Shown here piece after piece: positions 1 through 8,157 of a DNA stretch of 64,000 nucleotides. The notes beneath the pieces are model-generated. The model had not been told where the DNA came from. It searched no databases and worked only from the letters and a program-made list of their open reading frames with translations. The translations under genes were made by a program, and so were the position numbers. The DNA is taken from positions 1 to 64,000 of the forward strand of contig JBOGXA010000004.1 in NCBI GenBank assembly GCA_050694175.1, given 5' to 3'. The DNA comes from JBOGXA01 sp050694175. GTDB taxonomy: Bacteria > Actinomycetota > CADDZG01 > WHSQ01. Position 1 is the first letter of the stretch; every line of letters begins with the position of its first letter.

Positions 1-139
1 GGCCTCGGGGGCACGCTCGACGGTGGCTCCGCCCTCGAGATGACGGATGCCGTAGTCGGCCCCGGCCTCGGGGGCACGCTCGACGGTGGCTCCGCCCTGG
101 AGATGACGGATGCCGTAGTCGGCCCCGGCCTCGGGGGCA
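1..139. repeat. 63-bp tandem repeat, two full copies plus 13 bp, cut by the window edge
   Basis: Positions 1-63 and 64-126 are the same 63-bp unit apart from one base (ctcgag versus ctggag in the middle, changing Glu to Gln in the minus-strand protein), and 127-139 begins a third copy. The unit is a multiple of three, so it keeps the reading frame of the minus-strand gene, and further copies may lie outside the window. The near-identity at DNA level suggests recent expansion. Confidence 0.95.
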
Positions 140-318
140 GGCGCTGAATCCACAACGCCGGACTCAGGGGTAGAAACACGGATGGCCTGGTCCTGCGGCA
201 GAGCCAGCAGGCTTCCGATGACGATTCCCGCCATCGCCAAGCCCATGGCGACAATCGCTCCCTGCCGCGGTCGGACCCGGTTCCCGGTTACTCCTGCGAT
301 CCTGGTATCAACTGACAT
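1..318 (-). CDS. Membrane or secreted protein with 21-residue tandem repeats (partial, 3' end outside window)
   Basis: The reading frame is open from the ATG at 318 to the window edge (106 codons, no stop), so the C-terminus is missing. A good Shine-Dalgarno (GAGAGGAGA) lies about 6 nt upstream of the ATG. Residues about 25-45 form one hydrophobic segment (signal anchor or signal peptide) after a short basic N-terminus. From about residue 62 the protein enters perfect 21-residue repeats with the core ADYGIRHLxGGATVERAPEAG, encoded by a 63-bp DNA repeat. I do not recognise a family. The position of the repeats after one membrane segment suggests an exposed, low-complexity stalk. It is divergent from the LuxR-type regulator at 559. 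Confidence 0.7.
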   Translation of the reverse strand, partial: MSVDTRIAGVTGNRVRPRQGAIVAMGLAMAGIVIGSLLALPQDQAIRVSTPESGVVDSAPAPEAGADYGIRHLQGGATVERAPEAGADYGIRHLEGGATVERAPEA

Positions 319-522
319 TTTCTTTCTCCTCTCATGATCTCAACAATGCGAATCGGCGACTTTCTGATGCGGCGCTCTGTGATCGCCTCCTTCCACCGCC
401 GTTGTTTGACCTCGACTTCAAGCTATGGAAAGGGGAAGGGCGGTTCATCGGTGAACTCCCTCGCGCGCGGGCCTCATCTCTTCCCGAGGCTCAGGAAGCT
501 CGGCCCCAGTCCCCCAAAGGGA

Positions 523-551
523 TTGAAGAGTTGCCACCCCGCCACTAGCTT
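523..551 (+). promoter_or_regulatory. Leaderless promoter of the LuxR-type regulator
   Basis: A -35-like TTGAAG (523-528) and a -10-like TAGCTT (546-551) are separated by exactly 17 bp. Only 7 nt separate the -10 box from the ATG at 559, so transcription should start at or next to the start codon. This supports the 559 start over the upstream in-frame ATG at 334. Confidence 0.55.
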
Positions 552-558
552 TGAGCGC

Positions 559-3348
559 ATGGCTCCTCCATTTCTCGGGCGAGAGCGGGAGCTGACCGCC
601 ATCCGCGACCTCCTGAAGCGTTCGAACGAGACGAAATCCCCAGGCGTCGCGATCGTGATCGGCGACCCTGGGTCCGGGAAGAGCAGGCTGCTGTCCGAAG
701 CGTGCGCGGCGAGGGGCCGCGCGCGGCTTCTCGAGGTCATAGGGCATGAGCCGGAGCGCGACGTCCCGCTCGCCGCGGCGCGCGATCTGCTCACTGCGCT
801 TGCCGCGGCGGGCCACGAGGGGCGCCGGCTGGCGGCGCTCGTTTACGAGTCGGATCTTGAAGGGCTCGAACCGTTGCGCGTGTTCGAGGGCGCTCACCGG
901 TCAGTCACGGATCTCGGACCAGTCGTTCTTGTCGTTGACGACCTTCAGTGGGTCGACGAACTCACGACCGCGCTATGTCACTACCTCGTGCGAGCGGCGC
1001 AGGTTGTCGGCAACTGTCTAGCACTGCTTGCTGCGTCACGTGCAAGTGAGGCCGCCACATCGCTCAGGGACTCTGTCGGGGGCATAATCCGATCTCCAGA
1101 GTTGCTCGTGGACATCGCCCTCGGACCCCTGGACCGCGACAGCGGCACCCGCCTGGCTATGGAACTCGATCCACGCCTGGACGAGCGGAGCGCCGAGCTC
1201 CTATGGGAAAGAGCCGGCGGGCTTCCCTTCTGGCTGGAGGCCCTGACGGGACCCGACGGAGCCGAGGTCGCGGCCGGTGGACTCATCACTGCCCGCCTCG
1301 CAGGCATCGCCGCGGATGCCTCCGCGCTCCTGGCGGTCGTGGCCATCGCCGCCCGGCCGATGGATCTCGCCGAACTGGCCCGCCTGTTGGGCTGGCCCGG
1401 GGGCCGGGTCGAGAGTGCGGCCCAGGAACTCATCGACCATGGCATCGCTGTGCGGGCCGGTCTCGCCCTCAGCGTTGCCCACGATCTGATACGCCATGCA
1501 GCGCTCGAGGGGATGCCGCAGCACCTCAGACACCGCACCCACAAGGACATCGCCGCGTGGCTGGAGGATCAGGCGGGAGACGACGTCCAGTTGCTGCGCG
1601 AGGCCCTCTACCACCGGCGCTCCGCCGCTCTGCCGTGCGCCGAAGTTGCCCTTCGCGCCGTGCAGTCGCCGCGCCGGCGGCTGCTCACCGCCGACGACCT
1701 GAGGGAACTCGTCGACATCACTCGCGACGAGGAACTCACGGGAGGTGATCCCATCGAGTTGCTGTTGCAAATCGCCCGCGCAGCATCCGAACTCGCGGAG
1801 CCGTCGCTTGCCCTCGAGCGGTGGGCGGACCTCGTCGAGCGATTGCCTCCATCCAACCTCAAAGCCCAAGCCGCGCTGCGCGCATCACAGGCAGCTCTCG
1901 AGCTCGAGGATCAGGCCCAGGCCCGCTCCTATCTCACGCAATGCCGGTCGATCGCTTTTGACGACCCCGAACTGGCCATCGAGGTGGACGCCCACGACTC
2001 TCAACTGGCCGGCAACAGCAAGCAAGAGGCTCAGGCGACGATGCGCCGCGCCGTCGGGGCGGCAAACCGAATGGTGGAAGCAGCAGGAGGATTCGACAAG
2101 CTGTCCCCAGAATCGAAGCGGGCGTACCGGTCGGCCCTTCAAGCCAACTTCTACCTCGCCTTACGAATGGAGCAACCGGACGAGATGCTGCGGATCGCCG
2201 AGGACATGTCTGATACGGCATCGGATTCGGTCGAGTCCCGTCTAACCGCGACGCTGGATGCCACCCTCGCTCTGCGCGTGTTGGGACGGTACGAGGACGC
2301 GGAGAGGCGATGCCGCGCGACGTGGCTCGAGGCGCGCCGCCTTGTCTTGCCCGCGATTGCCTTCCACTCTGCCTACTTACTCGCGGGGACGCTGCGCGAC
2401 CTCGGGCGTCTCGAAGAGGCCAAGGCTGCCGCCGTCGAGGTCGTGGACCTCACGGAGCGTGCACAGGTCGTCATACCAACCTTTCTGTCCAGCGCGTGGA
2501 TCAGATCGCTCCCCCACGAGATAGACATCTCTCTGGGCGAGTGGAGGAAAGCTCTCGCAGCCATCCGGGATCTGGCCGCAGAGGAGAGAGTCCCGCACTT
2601 TCGCCTCCACCTGTGGCTCGTTATCGGACATTGGCTCGCACGGCTGGCGGGCCCGGACGCGGGCGGCGAGGTCGTTGGTGCGCTAGAGGCAGCGGGCGCG
2701 GACGTTGAAGCTGCCGGTTGTTCGCGCTGTGCATCGGAATTCGAGGTGCGCGCCGCGCAGGCATACGCACGAGTGGACCGCGCGAGCGACGCGCGGCGTC
2801 ATCTCGATCTATGGGATGCCGGCCACCACACGCCGATCGGGCAGACCGGCTACTGGCGCAATCACGCCGAAGCTCTGACCGTCGCTCTCGAGGACGCGAC
2901 CGCCGGCGCCGACCTTCTCGCGAATGCCATCGACACGGCGGCCTCGATGCGCGCCCACCTCGAAGAGACATGGGCGTGGCTGGACATGGGTTCAACCCTG
3001 GGCTCAACGGACAAGGCAGAAGCCGTTGGCGCTCTGCGTAACGCTCTCGACCGCGCCCGCGCGATTGGAGCGGTGAGCGAAGCACAGAAGGCTGAGCAGA
3101 AACTGCGCGCGCTCGGCGTGCGGACATGGCGCCGGGGAGCGGGCGCAGCGGCGTCACCGGGACAGTTAACCGAGCGCGAGCTGGAGATCGCGCGCCTGGT
3201 GATGCAGGGCGCGAGCAACCCGGAGGTTGCCGAAGCGGTTTTCCTGTCGCGCAAGACCATTGAGAGGCACGTCTCCAACATCATGGCGAAGCTGGGAGCC
3301 AGGAACCGTACGGAGGTGGCTTCGAAGCTGGCACAACTCACAAGCTGA
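559..3348 (+). CDS. Large ATPase regulator with C-terminal LuxR helix-turn-helix (LAL/MalT-like)
   Basis: This 929-aa protein has the build of LAL-type (large ATP-binding LuxR) regulators. An N-terminal AAA/STAND ATPase module carries Walker A GDPGSGKS at about residues 35-42 and a Walker B-like LVVDDLQW near 125. A long helical, TPR-like middle follows, then a GerE/LuxR HTH in the last 60 residues (LTERELEIARLVMQG...LSRKTIERHVSNIMAKLG). In this family ligand binding to the middle region is coupled to ATP-driven oligomerisation and promoter binding. An in-frame ATG at 334 exists, but the segment 334-558 encodes low-quality sequence, and a leaderless promoter sits just before 559. No target operon is obvious; the divergent neighbour is the repeat membrane protein. 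Confidence 0.85.
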   Translation: MAPPFLGRERELTAIRDLLKRSNETKSPGVAIVIGDPGSGKSRLLSEACAARGRARLLEVIGHEPERDVPLAAARDLLTALAAAGHEGRRLAALVYESDLEGLEPLRVFEGAHRSVTDLGPVVLVVDDLQWVDELTTALCHYLVRAAQVVGNCLALLAASRASEAATSLRDSVGGIIRSPELLVDIALGPLDRDSGTRLAMELDPRLDERSAELLWERAGGLPFWLEALTGPDGAEVAAGGLITARLAGIAADASALLAVVAIAARPMDLAELARLLGWPGGRVESAAQELIDHGIAVRAGLALSVAHDLIRHAALEGMPQHLRHRTHKDIAAWLEDQAGDDVQLLREALYHRRSAALPCAEVALRAVQSPRRRLLTADDLRELVDITRDEELTGGDPIELLLQIARAASELAEPSLALERWADLVERLPPSNLKAQAALRASQAALELEDQAQARSYLTQCRSIAFDDPELAIEVDAHDSQLAGNSKQEAQATMRRAVGAANRMVEAAGGFDKLSPESKRAYRSALQANFYLALRMEQPDEMLRIAEDMSDTASDSVESRLTATLDATLALRVLGRYEDAERRCRATWLEARRLVLPAIAFHSAYLLAGTLRDLGRLEEAKAAAVEVVDLTERAQVVIPTFLSSAWIRSLPHEIDISLGEWRKALAAIRDLAAEERVPHFRLHLWLVIGHWLARLAGPDAGGEVVGALEAAGADVEAAGCSRCASEFEVRAAQAYARVDRASDARRHLDLWDAGHHTPIGQTGYWRNHAEALTVALEDATAGADLLANAIDTAASMRAHLEETWAWLDMGSTLGSTDKAEAVGALRNALDRARAIGAVSEAQKAEQKLRALGVRTWRRGAGAAASPGQLTERELEIARLVMQGASNPEVAEAVFLSRKTIERHVSNIMAKLGARNRTEVASKLAQLTS

Positions 3349-3392
3349 AAGCTGTTGCGTTCCTTCACACGTCAGTGGTCGGCTGCGACAAC

Positions 3393-3863
3393 TCAGTCGA
3401 CGAGGCGCACCCGAACGTTGCAGTTCAACAGGAAGTCGCGCACGTCGTTCCATCCCTCGTAGGTGTCGCCCGTCGCCACAACCTCGCCGATTCCGGAGTT
3501 CGCGATCAGCTTGGCGCACGTGAAGCAAGGAACTCCGGTGATGTAGATGGAAGCACGCTCCCGCTCCTGCGGGGACGAGTACAGGATCGCGTTCGCCTCC
3601 GCGTGGATCGCGATGCAGTTGTCGTGGCCCCATCCGCTGACTGCCTCCGACCGTGCGCGCGGGCACGCGCCTTCGTCGCAATGGGGGTGACCTGACGGCG
3701 GCCCGTTGTATCCCGTCGAGCAAATGCGGCGGTTCCTCACGATGACGGCTCCGTGCTGACGCCTGACGCAGTTAGAACGCGTCGCCGTTTCGCGCGCGAT
3801 GTTCAGGAAATAGTGATCCCAATCGGTACGCTTAACCTCAAGGGCAGTGTGGACCACGCCCAC
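3393..3863 (-). CDS. dCMP deaminase family protein
   Basis: About 156 aa. The zinc-dependent deaminase core is plain: HAEANAIL (zinc ligand His and catalytic Glu) and PCFTC (the CxxC zinc ligands). A Cys/His cluster earlier in the protein (CVRR...HPHCDEGAC) is typical of the dCMP deaminase/ComEB group, which converts dCMP to dUMP for dTMP synthesis. GTG at 3863 is chosen because AAAGGGGGG precedes it by about 4 nt; GTG at 3857 is an alternative. The frame extends further upstream without family similarity. It is divergent from the phosphoesterase at 3943 and convergent with the LuxR-type gene. Confidence 0.85.
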   Translation of the reverse strand: MGVVHTALEVKRTDWDHYFLNIARETATRSNCVRRQHGAVIVRNRRICSTGYNGPPSGHPHCDEGACPRARSEAVSGWGHDNCIAIHAEANAILYSSPQERERASIYITGVPCFTCAKLIANSGIGEVVATGDTYEGWNDVRDFLLNCNVRVRLVD

Positions 3864-3930
3864 CGCGCCCCCCTTTCTGTCCCCCGATGCAACAGCGGTT
3901 CCTGTAGAGCCAACGTTACCCAGGATTCCG

Positions 3931-3936
3931 TATCGT
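3931..3936 (+). promoter_or_regulatory. -10 box (TATCGT) of a leaderless phosphoesterase gene
   Basis: TATCGT lies 6 nt upstream of the GTG at 3943 with no Shine-Dalgarno in between, matching the TANNNT-N6 pattern seen repeatedly in this window. No good -35 box is visible. Confidence 0.45.
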
Positions 3937-3942
3937 TGCCCC

Positions 3943-5265
3943 GTGGAACCAATTGCCGATGAAATCCTCACCGATCTGCTCCGCTCGGCATGGATCATCG
4001 AGCGGAGCCGTTGTGCCGTCTACCAGGGATGGAGCGTCTCCTCGCACCGCTTCGACGGGGCCGCGGAGAGGGGTGCCCTGCGCGCCGAGATCGTCGAGCG
4101 CGTTCTTCGCGACCGCGTCCGCCGGCTGGACACCGATCTCGTCGAGGCGCATGCGAACTGGATGCGGAGCCTTGCCGGACGGACCCCCGGCGAGGTGCAG
4201 TTCGGGGACATCTTCCTGGTCCGGCTCGGCGACTGGGTCGAGGGACACGCGGGCCCCTTCCTGTCCGAGGGGACCGAAGAACTCGCCGCCATCGGCGACG
4301 AGGACCGAGCGGATATCTCGTGGCCCGAGTCGATCCCCGCGGCGCCCGGGTTCGAGCCGCTGGTGACCCCTCCAGCCGAGCCACCCGGTGATGTCAGCTT
4401 CCGGTTCGGCATCCTCGGGGATCTCCATTTCGGGTCGCCGGCGGGCGAGGAGTTGGCCCGGGCCGCCATCGCCGACCTCAACGCCTCGGGGGCCGAGCTC
4501 GTGATCCAGCTCGGCGATCTCACCGATCACGGCGACAGGGACGAGTTCCAGCTCGCGACGAAAGTGCTGGCCGAGCTTCAGATGCCGCACACGACCATGA
4601 TGGGCAACCACGATGTCTACTCATACGAAGAGGAGCGCCTGGCGGGACGCGACTACTACCCCGCAGCCTTCGGGCGGGAGCCCGAAGGCGTGTTGCTGGA
4701 GCACCAGGGCGTTCGCTTGGCGGTCTTGGATTCTGCAGAACACGGGGCATCGCCGTTTGCGCCGTTCAATCTGGTGACGGGCGGGTTCGAGGAGGGCAGC
4801 GGCGGAGCCGTCGTCCGGGGCTCGCTGACACCACGCCAGCACGACATCCTGGCCGAGTTAGCGGGCCCCGAAGGGGGCCCGGCCTTCGTCTTCCTGCATC
4901 ACCCGCCGCAGCCGTTCACGGCCTTCCCCCCCGTAATCTTCGGGCTGCGTGACGCAGATTCAGGCCGGCTGCACGCGACGGTCGATTCGGGCAACGTGTG
5001 GGGGGTGTTCGCGGGTCACACTCATCGCAATGCTCGCACCCGCGACTTCGACGGCGTGCCGGCCCAGGAGGTGGCGAGCCCGCGTGACTATCCGTTCGGG
5101 TATGCGCTGGTTGATGTAGCGGACGCGGGCTACGCGTTCCGCTTCCATCAGATCTCCGACGAGGAGTTGCTCCGGGAAGGCTATGGTCGAGCGGGACCGA
5201 TCCACCGCCGCTACGGAGCCGGCACGGAAGCAGAGCGCGCATTCGTGTGGAAGAAACAGTCGTAG
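3943..5265 (+). CDS. Calcineurin-like metallophosphoesterase with unidentified N-terminal domain
   Basis: 440 aa. The C-terminal two thirds carry the metallophosphoesterase signature in order: GDLHFG, GDLTDHGD, GNHD, LHHPP and GHTHR, the ligands of a di-metal centre. The first 130 residues form a helical, charged region (with FDGAAERG and GDWVEGH) that I cannot assign. The frame is open from an ATG at 3847, but the GTG at 3943 has a close -10 box and the encoded family similarity starts there. No signal peptide is visible, so a cytoplasmic phosphodiesterase or phosphatase is likely; the substrate is unknown. Confidence 0.8.
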   Translation: MEPIADEILTDLLRSAWIIERSRCAVYQGWSVSSHRFDGAAERGALRAEIVERVLRDRVRRLDTDLVEAHANWMRSLAGRTPGEVQFGDIFLVRLGDWVEGHAGPFLSEGTEELAAIGDEDRADISWPESIPAAPGFEPLVTPPAEPPGDVSFRFGILGDLHFGSPAGEELARAAIADLNASGAELVIQLGDLTDHGDRDEFQLATKVLAELQMPHTTMMGNHDVYSYEEERLAGRDYYPAAFGREPEGVLLEHQGVRLAVLDSAEHGASPFAPFNLVTGGFEEGSGGAVVRGSLTPRQHDILAELAGPEGGPAFVFLHHPPQPFTAFPPVIFGLRDADSGRLHATVDSGNVWGVFAGHTHRNARTRDFDGVPAQEVASPRDYPFGYALVDVADAGYAFRFHQISDEELLREGYGRAGPIHRRYGAGTEAERAFVWKKQS

Positions 5266-5312
5266 ACCCGGCGCGTGGGCGCTATGAGCCGGCGTTCAAC
5301 GGTTTCGTGAGA

Positions 5313-6134
5313 TCAGGTGGGGCGGCCGGCGCGGGACAGGATCCTGCGGTTGGCGAACCGGTACACCGGCGGCACCAATAGTCTCGGCACCTGGAGCAGG
5401 TAGTACCAGCGCGGCACTACGCGTTCCATCTTGCCGCGCTCAACGACGCGGCGGATCGCGGCGGAGACGCCGGCATCGCTCGTCATCGCGTATCGCAGCC
5501 AGGGGTCACCCTTGAGATCTCTTTGCGGGAAGCCCTCCGTCGGAACGGGGCCTGGCTCGACCACGCCGACGTGCACGCCCTTGCGGGCGAGCTCGAAGTA
5601 CAGCGACTCGCTCCACCCCACCAGTGCGAACTTCGACGCGCAATAGGCCGACGCACCACCCCACGTGAGCTTGCCGGCCACCGACGCGATGTTCACGACG
5701 TGGGAGGGAGCCGAGGCAGCCAGCAACTCCAGGAGTTCGGCTGTGCAATAGGCGGCCCCGAAGAAATTGACGGCCATGACCCGCTCGAGATCGGCGAGGG
5801 CAGCCGGCCCATCGAAGTCGCTCTCTCCGGCAACGCCCGCGTTGTTGACCAGCACATCACAGCGTCCGTACGTCGACTCGACATGGTCCCTGAGGGTGCG
5901 GACGTCGTCTCGTTCGGCGACGTCGGCGGTCACGAACGAATGGCGGCCGGGGTCCAGCTCGCCGACCAGCTCCTCCAGCCTGTCACTGCGGCGAGCAACA
6001 GCACAAACGGTCGCTCCCGAGCGGGCGAGATCGCGCGCCAGCCGGTTGCCGATCCCGCTGGACGCCCCCGTGACCACACACACCCGGTCGTGCCAGTCCC
6101 AGTTGCCGCTTTTGAGCCTTTTAGGTGTCTTCAC
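5313..6134 (-). CDS. Short-chain dehydrogenase/reductase
   Basis: 273 aa, a classical SDR. It has the TGASSGIG nucleotide-binding motif near residue 23, NNAG in the middle and the catalytic YCASK (YxxxK). The start is a GTG preceded by GGAGAGGAAAGG; an overlapping ATG two bases upstream is out of frame. The C-terminus ends in a basic, hydrophobic stretch (VPRWYYLLQVPRLLVPPVYRF), common in SDRs of lipid metabolism that associate with membranes. NAD(P)-dependent oxidoreductase; the substrate cannot be inferred. Confidence 0.88.
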   Translation of the reverse strand: MKTPKRLKSGNWDWHDRVCVVTGASSGIGNRLARDLARSGATVCAVARRSDRLEELVGELDPGRHSFVTADVAERDDVRTLRDHVESTYGRCDVLVNNAGVAGESDFDGPAALADLERVMAVNFFGAAYCTAELLELLAASAPSHVVNIASVAGKLTWGGASAYCASKFALVGWSESLYFELARKGVHVGVVEPGPVPTEGFPQRDLKGDPWLRYAMTSDAGVSAAIRRVVERGKMERVVPRWYYLLQVPRLLVPPVYRFANRRILSRAGRPT

Positions 6135-6254
6135 ATGCTTTGCCTTTCCTCTCCTTTTCCTGTCCGACTACTTCGTTTTCCCGGAGGCATCGGGGGGTAC
6201 AGAGACCCTACGGTCGCGATTGGGGCCGGTGCCAGAGTGGAGGAGGAACCAAGA

Positions 6255-6521
6255 ATGGAATGGCTCTATCTGATCCTCGCGGGACTTGTCGTGGGAGCCG
6301 TGGCGCGGTTGCTCATGCCGGGACGGGATCCGATCGGAATCCTGGGCACTCTGCTGCTTGGAGTCGTCGGCGCCCTGCTCGGAGGGTACCTCTGGATCGA
6401 GGTCCTCGGCTTCGATAACTCGAAGGGCATCGAGTTCATCGCCGCGGTGCTGACGGCGATCCTGCTGCTGTTCATCTTCCGCAAGATGACCTACGGGCGG
6501 ACGTCGGCCCGCAGGTTCTAG
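6255..6521 (+). CDS. GlsB/YeaQ/YmgE-type small membrane stress protein
   Basis: 88 aa with three hydrophobic segments and the GRDPIGILGTLLLGVVGALLGG glycine-rich core characteristic of the transglycosylase-associated (YeaQ/YmgE) family. Members are envelope proteins often induced by stress; no enzyme activity is established. A strong GGAGGAGG precedes the ATG by about 7 nt. A perfect 13-bp hairpin just downstream separates it from the convergent L,D-transpeptidase gene. Confidence 0.88.
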   Translation: MEWLYLILAGLVVGAVARLLMPGRDPIGILGTLLLGVVGALLGGYLWIEVLGFDNSKGIEFIAAVLTAILLLFIFRKMTYGRTSARRF

Positions 6522-6572
6522 AAAGTCCTCTGCATCCTCCGGCCGGGCCCGCGACCGGTCGGAGCTCACAGC

Positions 6573-6602
6573 AAAACGGCCCCCGACCCCGGGGGCCGTT
6601 TT
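6573..6602. terminator. Bidirectional intrinsic terminator
   Basis: Perfect 13-bp stem (AAAACGGCCCCCG / CGGGGGCCGTTTT) with a 4-nt loop. The A-tract on one side and T-tract on the other make it work in both directions, which fits its place between the convergent genes ending at 6521 and 6623. Confidence 0.92.
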
Positions 6603-6622
6603 GGTTACCGGGCCAGCCTGGG

Positions 6623-7867
6623 TCAGTGATAAACGTAGACGCGCGTTCCGATCGGCGCCTTTGAATAGATCCACGTCGCGGACCACATCGGCACGCGCGC
6701 GCAGCCGTGACTGGCCGGGTAGATCGGCACCTCGGGCCAGCCGTGAAAGGCCCTCAGACCGTCGAAGTAGCTCGGGTAGTAGAGGCGGTTGGCGCTGTAG
6801 CCGGCCAGCTTGCGGTGAACTCTGAACGATCCATCGCGCGTCGCGCCGTTCGCCCCCGTGGACGTGTGGAGGATGCGCCGCACTTTGCCGCTCCGCACGA
6901 TGTAGATCACCTGCCGCGTCTGGTTGATCTCGATGTGGTCGCCGGGCCTCCGGTAACGGGCCCGGGGCCGGATCGGCGTTGCGAGCCGCTGCCACGTCGC
7001 CGTATCGACCGAGCCGACCCGCGTCCGCCCTTGCACCTTGTTGAACGCCCGGACGGCGTCGGCCGTCGGGGTGTTGTAGGCCCAGTTGTGGCCCGGAAGG
7101 TAATACCCGAGGTCGATGAGCCGCTTCTCGAGAAGGTTCACGTAAGGACTGTGTGAGCCCACCGACAGGCGAGGAAGCGGGGGCCACCTGTTGGCGCTGC
7201 GCGCGTAGCCGGTAAGGAAGTCGGGCGTCTTTAAGACCGCGCGGGCGCGATGCCTGCCCGGTTTGCGGATCCACATGCGCGTCGAGATCCACCGGCCCTT
7301 TCTCAATTTGACCCGGCGCGATCCCACCACCACCCCGGCGCGCGCGAGCTTGATCGTGATCGAACGACCTCGCATGCGTGGAGTCACTCCGCCCCGGATC
7401 CTCGCTTTCCCGAACAACCTCACGTCGGAAAGGTGCAGCCTCACGATCGGTTTTACGCGGAGCCTTATCGGGTCGCTCACTGCCGCGACCCAGCGGGCGA
7501 TCAGCCTGATGTCCTTCTTCGGCGAGTAACGAAGCTTGAACCGGCCGTCCGGATCGGTCGTATCCGAAGCCACTACCCGGCCGGTGGCTAGATCTACGAT
7601 TTCGACCGTCTCGCCATCGGCGTGGGGAGTGATCCGACCCCGCAGGCCCGTCGACTGACCGTAGGGCATTCGATTCCGCCCGGCTCTGAGCGTCACGAGC
7701 TGGGCCTCGCCACCCTCGACGGATCGAGATCCGCTTTTCTCCCCCGCTCGAGCAGACGGCCTGTCGGCGGCTCGAGCCGAAGGTTTCCCGAGGGCCGGGG
7801 CCGCCGGCGCGAGGGCCACGGTGGCCGCGACTCCAACGGCGATCAGCGCGCGCTTTGTTCCGGTCAA
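6623..7867 (-). CDS. Secreted L,D-transpeptidase with peptidoglycan-binding domain
   Basis: 414 aa. An N-terminal signal peptide (TKRALIAVGVAATVALAPAAPA) leads into an Arg-rich beta region. A PG_binding_1-like domain follows (VNLLEKRLIDLGYY...DAVRAFNKVQG), then a C-terminal YkuD catalytic domain ending in HGWPEVPIYPASHGCARV; the catalytic Cys is near residue 389. Such enzymes make 3-3 peptidoglycan cross-links or attach proteins to the wall. The TTG at 7867 is chosen because it follows GGAGAGAGGG and starts the signal peptide. The frame is open to 8188, but that extension is encoded by a dispersed repeat and is probably leader RNA. Confidence 0.85.
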   Translation of the reverse strand: MTGTKRALIAVGVAATVALAPAAPALGKPSARAADRPSARAGEKSGSRSVEGGEAQLVTLRAGRNRMPYGQSTGLRGRITPHADGETVEIVDLATGRVVASDTTDPDGRFKLRYSPKKDIRLIARWVAAVSDPIRLRVKPIVRLHLSDVRLFGKARIRGGVTPRMRGRSITIKLARAGVVVGSRRVKLRKGRWISTRMWIRKPGRHRARAVLKTPDFLTGYARSANRWPPLPRLSVGSHSPYVNLLEKRLIDLGYYLPGHNWAYNTPTADAVRAFNKVQGRTRVGSVDTATWQRLATPIRPRARYRRPGDHIEINQTRQVIYIVRSGKVRRILHTSTGANGATRDGSFRVHRKLAGYSANRLYYPSYFDGLRAFHGWPEVPIYPASHGCARVPMWSATWIYSKAPIGTRVYVYH

Positions 7868-8157
7868 CTCGCCCTCTCTCCCATCTTTCCCTTCTCCGAG
7901 CGGCGGGCTCCCCGCTCTCCGTCGGGGGAACCCCGGCGGCGGTGCCCGCCTCACTGGTTCCCCCGAACCCCCTCTCTTCTTCAATCTACGAGCGGATTGC
8001 CCTGCGGGCTCCCCGCTCTCCGTCGGGGGAACCCCGGCGGCGGTGCCCGCCTCACTGGTTCCCCCGAACCCCCTCCTTTCTCTTCTCCGAGGTGGATGCA
8101 GTTTTACATCCACGCACCCCCAAAGGGAAGGACTTTCTACTACCCCGGTAGGTTGCT
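7868..8157 (-). other. 290-bp leader/intergenic region holding the repeat array and two small hairpins
   Basis: Between the exported hydrolase and the L,D-transpeptidase, both on the minus strand. It contains two copies of the dispersed repeat (7903-7974, 8004-8075), a hairpin with 7-bp arms GTGGATG/CATCCAC (8092-8113) and a 5-bp CTACC/GGTAG hairpin near 8140. No good Shine-Dalgarno or likely protein was found, although one frame stays open through it. Confidence 0.5.
7903..8075 (-). repeat. Dispersed structured repeat, two tandem 72-bp copies (101-bp period)
   Basis: Copies at 7903-7974 and 8004-8075 are identical over 72 bp, separated by a 29-bp spacer. Read on the minus strand, each copy folds into a long hairpin: outer arms TCGGGGGAACC and GGTTCCCCCGA (11 bp, perfect) and inner arms GGCGG and CCGCC around GCA. 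The same two-copy array with the same spacer occurs at 13530-13671 on the plus strand. REP-like in build; no transposase is nearby. Confidence 0.9.

Noticed and set aside
7903..8075. c-di-AMP (ydaO) riboswitch before a cell-wall gene
   Set aside because: The unit has a GGGGGAACC string but not the rest of the consensus, is duplicated in tandem, and recurs at the 3' end of an unrelated ligase gene.
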